DNA of 64,000 nt, taken from Myxococcus sp. CA023. Its GTDB lineage: Bacteria > Myxococcota > Myxococcia > Myxococcales > Myxococcaceae. The stretch covers positions 1 to 64,000 of the forward strand of contig NZ_JAAEAH010000043.1 of NCBI RefSeq assembly GCF_010998615.1. Reading direction: 5' to 3'. This document shows, in pieces, positions 57,243-64,000 of the stretch; within the stretch, counting starts at the first letter, position 1; each line of letters starts with the position of its first letter. The notes beneath the pieces are model-generated. The model was given only the letters and a program-made list of their open reading frames with translations, made no database searches and had not been told where the DNA came from. Both the position numbers and the translations under genes were made by a program.

Positions 57243-57276
57243 GAACGCGTCCGGAGCCCGAAAATCAGGCTCCCGA
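57243..57276 (+). repeat. Repeat copy 2 with GGAGCC...GGCTCC dyad
   Basis: Contains GAACGCG then GGAGCC, CGAAAATCA and GGCTCC (core 57253-57273), a perfect 6-bp dyad with a 9-base loop. This copy lies 107 bp before the epimerase start. Confidence 0.65.
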
Positions 57277-57382
57277 ACGCTATCTGCCCTCGGGAAACCC
57301 CTTATCGGCGTGGATCACTCCCGGAAGCGGCCGCCGGATTCTCCTTGCGGTCGTGGTGTGTTTTTTTGGATGAAACCCCAAC

Positions 57383-58363
57383 ATGAGAGCCCTCATCACC
57401 GGTGCAGGCGGCTTCCTGGGAATGTGGTTGGCCAAGGCCCTGGCCGCGCGGGGAGACAGCGTCACATGCCTGTTGCGCCCGGGAGGAGATGCCTCGGGGC
57501 TCGCGGGGTTGACCTACACGCGGGTGGAGGGCGACGTGACGGTGCCCTCCACGCTCTCAGCCGCGGTTGCGGGCCAGGACGTCGTCTTCCACCTGGCGGG
57601 CGCTCGCCGCGGCGCGACACGCGACGACTTCATGCGCGTCAACGCGGAGGGCACCCGCCACCTGTGCGAGGCCATGGTGGCCGCGGGCCACCGCCCCCGG
57701 CTGGTGCTCACGGGCTCGCTGGCCGCCTGCGGTCCGTCCACGCCCACCCGGCCGCACGTGGAGGAAGACGCCTTCCATCCCCACGAATGGTACGGGGAGA
57801 GCAAGGCGGAGGCGGAGCGCATCGCCTTCTCCTATGGAGACCGGCTGCCCGTCACGGTGTCCCGGCCGCCGCGCATCCTGGGGCCCGGGGACAGGGAGAA
57901 CCTTCCCTTCTTCAAGATGGCTCAGCGCGGCATCCGGCTGGAGCTGTCCGGCGGCCCTCGCCCGTTGACCATGGTGGATGTGGAGGACGTCGTGGACATC
58001 CTCTTGTTGCAGGCCACCCACCCGGCGGCCATTGGTGAGGCCTTCTTCTGCGCGGGCCCCGGCGAGCCCCTGTCTTTGGAGAAGGTGCAGGACCTGGGCG
58101 CGCAGGCCCTGGGGCTGACGCCCCGCACCGTGCGCGTGTCCCCCGCGCTGCTGCGGGCCATGGCCACGGCGGCGGACGGCGTGTCCCAACTGACGGGCCG
58201 CAAGCTGGCCCTGAGCCGGAAGATGGCGAAACAACTGTTGGCGCCTGCCTGGACGTGCTCCGGGGCCAAGGCCGAGCGGCTGCTCGGCTTTCACCCCCAG
58301 CGCGACCTGGCGGACTCCATCCGTCGCAGCGTGCAGTGGTACCGGGAGCAGGGCTGGCTGTAG
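57383..58363 (+). CDS. NAD-dependent epimerase/dehydratase (extended SDR)
   Basis: A 326-residue extended SDR enzyme. It has ALITGAGGFLGMWLA (NAD-binding), VVFHLAGARR, the YGESK catalytic Tyr-Lys, and SRPPRILGPGD. It is close to 3-beta-hydroxysteroid dehydrogenase or dihydroflavonol reductase-like proteins, so it could reduce a sugar or lipid intermediate. It is the first gene of the operon that runs to the window edge. The HAD gene starts 90 bp downstream. Confidence 0.88.
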   Translation: MRALITGAGGFLGMWLAKALAARGDSVTCLLRPGGDASGLAGLTYTRVEGDVTVPSTLSAAVAGQDVVFHLAGARRGATRDDFMRVNAEGTRHLCEAMVAAGHRPRLVLTGSLAACGPSTPTRPHVEEDAFHPHEWYGESKAEAERIAFSYGDRLPVTVSRPPRILGPGDRENLPFFKMAQRGIRLELSGGPRPLTMVDVEDVVDILLLQATHPAAIGEAFFCAGPGEPLSLEKVQDLGAQALGLTPRTVRVSPALLRAMATAADGVSQLTGRKLALSRKMAKQLLAPAWTCSGAKAERLLGFHPQRDLADSIRRSVQWYREQGWL

Positions 58364-58453
58364 CCCCTTCTCCCCCGAGCCGCCGGGAGGCACGCCAAAC
58401 TCCCGGCATCATTGACCTCCCCCCCCTCGAAGTGTCAGGAAGCCCGCAGCCCC

Positions 58454-59119
58454 ATGTCCTCGAAAGCTGCCTTCTTCGATGTCGACGGGACGCTCGTGAA
58501 GACGAACGTCGTCCACGTCTACGCGTACTACGCGATGAACCGCGGCTCCGTCCTGGGCATCGCGGGGCGGACCCTGAGCACCGCCCTCAGCGTGCCGCTC
58601 TTCGGTGTCATGGACGCGGTGGACCGCAAGACGTTCAACGAGTTCTTCTACCGCTACTACGCGGGCCTGAGCGAAGACCGCCTGGTCACCATCGCCGAGG
58701 ACATGTTCGAGGACGTGCTGCAGCCCGCCCTCTTCGAGCAGACGCAGGACCTCATCGACCAGGCCCGCCGCAGCGGATGCAAGATTGTCCTCGTCACGGG
58801 CGCGCTGGACTTCACCATGCGCCCGCTGGCGCGCCACCTGGGCGCCGACGACATGATCGCCAACAAGATGCAGTTCGTGGGCGGCAAGGCGACCGGCAAG
58901 GTGATTCCGCCCATCATCGAAGGCGCGAACAAGGCGAACGCCATCCGCGCCTACTGCACCAAGGAGGGCCTGTCGCTGGACAAGTGCCACGGCTACTCCG
59001 ACAGCGCCTCTGACTACGCGATGCTCGCGGTGGTGGGCCGTCCCACCGCGGTGAACCCGGACCTGCGGCTGCGCTCCATCGCGCGCGCCTACAACTGGCC
59101 CATCCTCGACCTCAAGTAA
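58454..59119 (+). CDS. HAD subfamily IB hydrolase
   Basis: A 221-residue HAD-IB phosphatase. Motif I is [12 protein letters not shown], motif [11 protein letters not shown], and motifs III/IV are AIRAYC and [12 protein letters not shown]. Members include SerB-like phosphatases and lipid-phosphate phosphatases; a hydrophobic patch ([22 protein letters not shown]) may associate with membrane. In this operon it may dephosphorylate a lipid intermediate. The next gene starts 13 bp later. Confidence 0.88.
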   Translation: MSSKAAFFDVDGTLVKTNVVHVYAYYAMNRGSVLGIAGRTLSTALSVPLFGVMDAVDRKTFNEFFYRYYAGLSEDRLVTIAEDMFEDVLQPALFEQTQDLIDQARRSGCKIVLVTGALDFTMRPLARHLGADDMIANKMQFVGGKATGKVIPPIIEGANKANAIRAYCTKEGLSLDKCHGYSDSASDYAMLAVVGRPTAVNPDLRLRSIARAYNWPILDLK

Positions 59120-59132
59120 GAGCCCCCACGCC

Positions 59133-60743
59133 ATGCGCCCGTTCAAGACGCTCCAGAAGCTGTACGACGAGGAAAGCCAGGTCGTCATCACCGAGAAGGG
59201 CAGCCCCCCGCGCGTGCTGTTCCACGGTGAGAACTTCCTGCAGGAAGACCTTCCGGTCGGCACGCGCGTCATCTTCCCGCGCCCGCCCCTGGCCGGCGTG
59301 CCCAACGTCAAGGCCGCCATCCGCTACGCCATCAACAACCCGGAGGGCATGGAGCCGCTGCACGCGCTCCTCAAGCCGGGCATGCGCCTGACGTGCGTCA
59401 TCGACGACATCAGCGTGCCGCTGCCGCCCATGGTCACGCCGGACGTGCGGCAGACCATCCTGGAAATCGTCCTGGAGCTGGCCGCCGACAGCGGCGTGGA
59501 CGACGTGCACCTCATCATCGCCAACGCCCTGCACCGCCGGATGACGGAAGGCGAAATGAAGCGCATGGTGGGCGAGAAGATCTTCGACGCCTACTACCCG
59601 GACCGCTACTACAACCACGACGCCGAGGACCCGGACGGGATGGTCGCGCTGGAGCGCACGTCCCACGGTGAAGAGGTGTCGGTGAACCGCCGCGTGGCGG
59701 AGAGCGACCTCATCGTCTATGTGAACGTGAACTTCGTGCCCATGAACGGCGGGCACAAGTCCATGGGCACCGGCGTGTCCAACTACGCGTCGCTGCGCCA
59801 CCACCACAACCCGAAGACCATCCGCGCCTCCGACAGCTACATGGAGCCGAAGACGAGCGCGCTCTACAAGAGCAACGAGCGCATCGGGCGCAACATCGAC
59901 AAGCACCTGAAGGTCTTCCACATCGAGACGGCGCTGAACAACCGCATGTTCGGCGGCCCCACCGACTTCCTGGCGAAGAAGGAAGAGGACTACACGGAGA
60001 CGGACCGGCTGAAGTTCCAGGCCATGCGCTTCGCGCTGTCCAAGCTGCCGCGCGCGGCGGCGCGCAAGGTGCTCAACTCCGTCCCCGCGCCCTATGACGT
60101 CACGGGCGTCTACGCCGGCGCCACGGAGCCCACGCACCAGAAGACGCTGGAGACGAGCTACAAGCAGTACGTGGTGCCGGTGGAGGGACAGAGCGACATC
60201 GTCATCTTCCCCATCCCGTTCATCTCCCCGTACAGCGTCAACTCCATCCTCAACCCGCTGCTGGTGCAGGTGATGGGGCTGGGCTACTTCTACAACCTGA
60301 ACCGCGGCGTGCCGCTGGTGAAGAAGGGCGGCGTGCTCATCCTCCTGCACCCGGCCTACGACGAGTTCGACCCGGAGCACCACCCCAGCTACATCGAGTT
60401 CTTCCACCGGCTGCTGCCGGAGACGCGCGACTCCATGAAGCTGGAGCACAAGTACGAGCGCGAGTTCGCGGAGAACCCCAGCTACGTGCACCTGTACCGC
60501 AAGGGCAACGCCTACCACGGCGTGCACCCCTTCTACATGTGGTACTGGGGCGAGAATGGCCGCCAGCACGTGGGCAAGGTCATTGTCGCGGGCGCGGAGA
60601 ACAACCACGTCCCCGCCCTGATGGGCTGGGACCGCACCGACACGCTCACCGAGGCCATTGAAGAGGCCCGCGGGTTCATGGGCCGTTCGGCCACCATCAG
60701 CCTGCTGCGCATCGCGCCCACGGTGATGGTGGATGTGAAGTGA
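59133..60743 (+). CDS. LarA-like (DUF2088) protein
   Basis: A 536-residue protein with similarity to the N-terminal domain of lactate racemase LarA (DUF2088): [35 protein letters not shown], then [15 protein letters not shown] and a GGHKSMGTG segment like LarA's GGRKAIFPG. True LarA uses a nickel-pincer cofactor built by LarBCE; those genes are not nearby, so racemase activity is not supported. The protein is longer than LarA and lies inside a lipid-type operon, 8 bp before the acyl-CoA-reductase gene. Confidence 0.72.
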   Translation: MRPFKTLQKLYDEESQVVITEKGSPPRVLFHGENFLQEDLPVGTRVIFPRPPLAGVPNVKAAIRYAINNPEGMEPLHALLKPGMRLTCVIDDISVPLPPMVTPDVRQTILEIVLELAADSGVDDVHLIIANALHRRMTEGEMKRMVGEKIFDAYYPDRYYNHDAEDPDGMVALERTSHGEEVSVNRRVAESDLIVYVNVNFVPMNGGHKSMGTGVSNYASLRHHHNPKTIRASDSYMEPKTSALYKSNERIGRNIDKHLKVFHIETALNNRMFGGPTDFLAKKEEDYTETDRLKFQAMRFALSKLPRAAARKVLNSVPAPYDVTGVYAGATEPTHQKTLETSYKQYVVPVEGQSDIVIFPIPFISPYSVNSILNPLLVQVMGLGYFYNLNRGVPLVKKGGVLILLHPAYDEFDPEHHPSYIEFFHRLLPETRDSMKLEHKYEREFAENPSYVHLYRKGNAYHGVHPFYMWYWGENGRQHVGKVIVAGAENNHVPALMGWDRTDTLTEAIEEARGFMGRSATISLLRIAPTVMVDVK

Positions 60744-60751
60744 GGACGCCC

Positions 60752-63700
60752 ATGGCCGCCCTTCCCGAGCTGAACGTCACCCAGACCTTCACCGGCAAGC
60801 GCCTGCTCTTCGCGGGCGCCACCGGCTTCGTGGGCAAGGTGACGCTGTCCATGCTGCTGACCCGCTACGGGCAGGACCTGGACAAGGTGTACGTGCTGGT
60901 CCGCAAGGGCAGCGCCGCGTCCGCCGAGCGCCGCTTCTTCGACAAGGTCGCCACCAGCGAGCCCTTCCAGCCGCTGCGAGACAGCCTGGGGGATGAAGGC
61001 GCGCTGGCCTTCATCCGCCAGAAGGTGGAGGTGCTGGACGGCGACATCACCGACCCGTGGATGGGCCTGGAAGAGCCCCAGGTGGAGGCGCTCACCGGCA
61101 AGGTGCACGCGTTCATCAACTGCGCCGGTCTGGTGTCCTTCAACCCGTCGCTGGAGGTGGGCCTCAACGTCAACACCCACGGCCTGAAGTTCGCCGCGGC
61201 GCTGGCGCTGCGCTGGTCCGTCCCGCTGATTCACATGTCCACGTCCTTCGTGGCCGGCAACCGCAGCGGGCTCGTCTTCGAGGACGAGGAGATTCGCGGC
61301 TACTTCCCCAAGCGGGAGGAGATGGACGGCCGCGACTTCAGCCTGGAGCAGGAGCTGCAGGACGCGGCGCGCATCGTCGCGCGGCTGCGCGAGCAGGCCG
61401 AGGACCGGGCCCTCACGTCCACCTTCCGCAAGAAGGCGTTGGATCGGCTGGAGGAAGAAGGCCGCGACCCCAACGACGAGAAGACGCTGCGGCTGGCGGT
61501 GGGCCGTGAGCGCAAGCTGTGGCTCAGCGGCGAGCTGGTGCGCGCCGGCATGGAGCGCGCCGCCCACTGGGGCTGGCCCAACACGTACACGTACACCAAG
61601 TCCCTGGGCGAGCAGGTGCTCGCGGCCACGCCGGGACTGCGCTACTCCATCGTCCGGCCCTCCATCGTGGAGAGCGCGCGGCACTTCCCCTTCCCTGGCT
61701 GGAACGAGGGCTTCACCACCTCCGCGCCCCTGGCCTTCGCGGGCATCAAGGGCCCCGGCGGCATCCCCGCGGGCGAGAACACCATCCTGGACATCATCCC
61801 GGTGGACCAGGTGGCGGGCGCCACCATCGGCATCACCGCGCATGCCATGGACGTGGAGGAGCGGCGCATCTACCAGCTCGCCTCCGGCGATGAGAATCCC
61901 TTCTACGCCGGCCGCTCCGTGGAGCTGGTGGGCCTGTACCGGCGGCGCTACTACCGCAACCGCGAGTCTGGCAACGCGCTGATGAACAAGCTGCGCTCGC
62001 GCGTCGAGCCGCAGCCGGTCAGCAAGAAGGAGTTCGAGCTGTTCAGCGCGCCCATGCTGTCGCGCGGCGCGCGCTTCCTGAAGAAGGCCATCGACGAGGT
62101 GCGTCCCGCGTGGGGCGCCCCGGCCGTCCAGGCCATGCTGGACAAGGCGAAGGTGTCGCTGGACGAGGTGGACGACAACGCCCAGGGCATCATCGCCCTG
62201 ACGGAGCTGTTCCTCCCCTTCCTCTACGAGAACCGCTACGTCTTCCGCTGCGACAACACCCGCTCCGTGTATGCGCGCATGGCGCACGCGGACCGGTTGA
62301 AGGTGCCCTGGGACCCGGAGCACATCGACTGGCGCGACTACTTCCTGGGGACACACCTCCCCGGCCTGGAGAAGTGGGTGTTCCCGGGCATGGAGTCGGA
62401 GCGCGAGAAGCGCACCGTCATCCCCGCGCACCGCGACCTGCTGGAGCTGATGGAAGCCACGGTGCACGCGTACCGGCACCGCGTGGCCTTCCGCATGGTG
62501 GCGGGCGAGCGGGAGGAGCGCTTCACCTACGGCGAGGTGCACCGCTATGCCGCGCGCGTGGGCAGCTTCCTGCTGGCCGCAGGCATCAAGCACGGAAACC
62601 GCGTGCTGCTGGTGTCGGAGAACCGGCCCGAGTGGGGCATCAGCTACTTCGGCATCCTGCGCGCGGGCGCCACCGTCGTTCCGGTGGACCCGGGCTTGAG
62701 CGAGGCGGAGCTCGTCAACATCGCCCGCCGGGCGGACGCGCGCGCGTGCCTCGTCTCCGAGGACGCGGCCCGGGACTTCCCCGGCCTCTTCGCCGCGCTG
62801 GGTGACGGCGTCACCGTGGCCAGCCTCGCGGAGGCGATGACGGGCGACCCGGCGCACCCGGACCGCATCGGGCCGGTGCGCAGGTCCGCCGCGGCGGATG
62901 ACCTGGCCAGCATCATCTTCACCTCCGGCACCACGGGCACGCCCAAGGGCGTCATGCTCACCCACCGGAACTTCGCCGCGCTGGTGGCGAAGCTGGCGGG
63001 AACCTTCGACATCGGCGTGGGCGACGGCGTGCTGTCCGTCCTGCCGCTGCACCACACCTTCGAGTTCGCCGCCGGCTTCCTCACCCCGTTCTGGCGCGGG
63101 GCGGAAATCACCTACATCGACGAGCTGACGTCGGACCGGCTGGGCGAGGTGTTCGAAACGGGCCGCATCACCGCCATGGTGGGCGTGCCGGCGCTGTGGC
63201 AGCTCTTGCACCGCAAGATTACGCAGGAGTTCGCCAGCCGCCCGCCGTTCATCGAACAGGCGCTCAAGGCGCTGATGGCCACCCACGGCGAGCTTCGCAA
63301 CCGCAACAACATCAACCTGGGCAAGCTGCTGTTCTGGCCGGTGCACCGCAAGTTCGGCGGGCGTATCAAGGTCATCGTGTCGGGCGGCTCGGCGCTGCCG
63401 GACGACGTGCACAAGGCCTTCCACGAGCTGGGCTTCAACATCACGGAGGGCTACGGCCTGACGGAGGCCGCGCCGGTGCTGGCGGTGACGAAGCCCGGCA
63501 ACAAGCGCCAGCCCGGTACGGTGGGCCGCGCGCTGCCCGGCATCGAGCTGCGCATCCTCAATCCGGACAACGACGGGTTGGGTGAAGTGCTGGCCAAGGG
63601 CCCCAACGTCATGCCCGGCTACTTCGGCGACCGCGAGGCCACCGAGGCGGTGCTCAAGGACGGCTGGCTCCACACGGGCGACCTGGGACGTCTGGACGCG

Positions 63701-64000
63701 GAGGGCCACCTGTACCTGGTGGGCCGCGCGAAGGACGTCATCATCGACCACAACGGGAAGAACATCTACCCGGACGAGTTGGAGGAGCTGTACCAGGACC
63801 ACACGCACATCAAGGAGCTGTCCATCGTCGGCCTGCCCGACGACGCGGGCGGTGAGAAGGTGGCGTGCCTGTGCGTGCCCGACTACGCGGACCGCCCACG
63901 CGAGGAAGTGCGCCGCGAGCTGGAGGAGCACTTCCGCAAGGTGAGCGCGGGCATGCCCTTCTACCGGCGCGTGAAGGTGCTGCGCCTGTGGGACGGCGAG
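60752..64000 (+). CDS. elbD: Multidomain fatty acyl-CoA reductase / AMP-binding ligase, partial (ElbD-like)
   Basis: At least 1083 residues, open at the window edge. An N-terminal NAD(P)-binding fatty acyl-CoA reductase domain starts LLFAGATGFVGKVTLSMLL and has YTYTKSLGEQ and VRPSIVESA. A sterile-domain segment follows, and a second half is an ANL ligase: IIFTSGTTGTPKGVMLTH, GYGLTEAAPVL, HTGDLGRLD and DVIIDHNGKNIYPDELEE. The order matches the M. xanthus ether-lipid enzyme ElbD, which continues into acyltransferase domains that would lie beyond 64000. It likely makes or uses fatty alcohols for ether lipids. The ATG at 60752 is 8 bp after the LarA-like gene. Confidence 0.75.
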   Translation, partial: MAALPELNVTQTFTGKRLLFAGATGFVGKVTLSMLLTRYGQDLDKVYVLVRKGSAASAERRFFDKVATSEPFQPLRDSLGDEGALAFIRQKVEVLDGDITDPWMGLEEPQVEALTGKVHAFINCAGLVSFNPSLEVGLNVNTHGLKFAAALALRWSVPLIHMSTSFVAGNRSGLVFEDEEIRGYFPKREEMDGRDFSLEQELQDAARIVARLREQAEDRALTSTFRKKALDRLEEEGRDPNDEKTLRLAVGRERKLWLSGELVRAGMERAAHWGWPNTYTYTKSLGEQVLAATPGLRYSIVRPSIVESARHFPFPGWNEGFTTSAPLAFAGIKGPGGIPAGENTILDIIPVDQVAGATIGITAHAMDVEERRIYQLASGDENPFYAGRSVELVGLYRRRYYRNRESGNALMNKLRSRVEPQPVSKKEFELFSAPMLSRGARFLKKAIDEVRPAWGAPAVQAMLDKAKVSLDEVDDNAQGIIALTELFLPFLYENRYVFRCDNTRSVYARMAHADRLKVPWDPEHIDWRDYFLGTHLPGLEKWVFPGMESEREKRTVIPAHRDLLELMEATVHAYRHRVAFRMVAGEREERFTYGEVHRYAARVGSFLLAAGIKHGNRVLLVSENRPEWGISYFGILRAGATVVPVDPGLSEAELVNIARRADARACLVSEDAARDFPGLFAALGDGVTVASLAEAMTGDPAHPDRIGPVRRSAAADDLASIIFTSGTTGTPKGVMLTHRNFAALVAKLAGTFDIGVGDGVLSVLPLHHTFEFAAGFLTPFWRGAEITYIDELTSDRLGEVFETGRITAMVGVPALWQLLHRKITQEFASRPPFIEQALKALMATHGELRNRNNINLGKLLFWPVHRKFGGRIKVIVSGGSALPDDVHKAFHELGFNITEGYGLTEAAPVLAVTKPGNKRQPGTVGRALPGIELRILNPDNDGLGEVLAKGPNVMPGYFGDREATEAVLKDGWLHTGDLGRLDAEGHLYLVGRAKDVIIDHNGKNIYPDELEELYQDHTHIKELSIVGLPDDAGGEKVACLCVPDYADRPREEVRRELEEHFRKVSAGMPFYRRVKVLRLWDGE

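Larger units (their letters stand above)
57036..57382. other. Intergenic region with repeated GGAGCC...CTCC elements
   Basis: This 347-bp gap between the minus-strand SWIB gene and the plus-strand epimerase must hold both promoters. Apart from the three repeats listed separately, no gene or RNA was recognised. A TTTTTTT run at ~57361-57367 lies just before the downstream start. Confidence 0.7.

Noticed and set aside
51186-57382. Search for treZ next to glgX-treY
   Set aside because: No third trehalose gene lies in the window; the genes on either side are a TerC protein and a SWIB protein.
60533-63931. A 1132-residue open frame on the minus strand
   Set aside because: It is antisense to the plus-strand reductase-ligase gene, whose domains are clear. 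GC-rich codon bias leaves the opposite strand open; the product is Arg/His/Leu/Val-rich without motifs.

Overview
The window looks like chromosomal DNA of a myxobacterium close to Myxococcus or another Myxococcaceae. Base composition is very GC-rich (about 68-70% in lines counted by eye), with strong third-position GC. Gene content fits: a Hanks-type Ser/Thr kinase, a sigma-54 activator with a matching -24/-12 promoter, a double-CXXCG protein of the myxobacterial paralogous type, a GldA/F/G-like ABC set, a [2Fe-2S]-type ferrochelatase, and at the right edge an operon resembling the Myxococcus ether-lipid (elb) genes. No rRNA, tRNA, CRISPR array or insertion sequence was recognised. The first 18 bases carry a Tn5/Nextera mosaic-end sequence, so the left edge is an assembly end with untrimmed adapter, not a biological junction.

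Layout. 0.1-2.5 kb: an ODP-type diiron/metallo-beta-lactamase protein and a Ser/Thr kinase. 2.7-6.1 kb: a small protein of a family seen beside type VI secretion cargo, followed by a 1007-residue protein with zinc-ribbon-like cysteines, beta-sandwich-like repeats and a nitrilase-like Glu-Lys-Cys domain; this is a candidate undescribed effector. 6.2-17 kb: metabolism and surface proteins (TfoX-like protein, acyl-CoA synthetase, cysE-cysK, a PLP enzyme, a three-haem lipoprotein, a pxpA-pxpB fusion with pxpC, and an unknown protein). 17-21 kb: an oxidative-stress block in which a GAF/AAA+/Fis sigma-54 activator is divergent from ahpC-ahpD, then dps. A 39-40 bp dyad occurs twice between activator and ahpC, and a near-consensus sigma-54 promoter precedes ahpC. 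21-29.5 kb: a lipoprotein, transporters, an AlkA-like glycosylase, an HHE protein and a Rieske-FAD oxidoreductase.

29.7-32.9 kb holds a hybrid-looking locus: a GvpA/J-like remnant, a histidine kinase and a response regulator with overlapping ends, then a GvpF/L pseudogene with two internal losses. 32.9-37.5 kb is a four-gene Gld-like ABC/DUF4340 operon with ATGA or GTGA overlaps throughout. 37.6-40 kb carries a TIGR01777 fusion and Sua5/YrdC.

40.0-43.3 kb is an AT-richer island with three diverged paralogues of one small membrane protein, interleaved with a double-CXXCG (SitI-like) protein and a HEAT-repeat protein. It resembles an immunity-gene array without a visible toxin. 43.3-56.6 kb contains a SWIM-SNF2 helicase, two lipoproteins, hemH-apaG, a TerC protein and glgX-treY. 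56.7-64 kb has a SWIB protein with a lysine-rich tail, an intergenic region with three hairpin-like repeats, and an operon of SDR, HAD-IB, LarA-like and a multidomain fatty acyl-CoA reductase/AMP-ligase that runs off the window.
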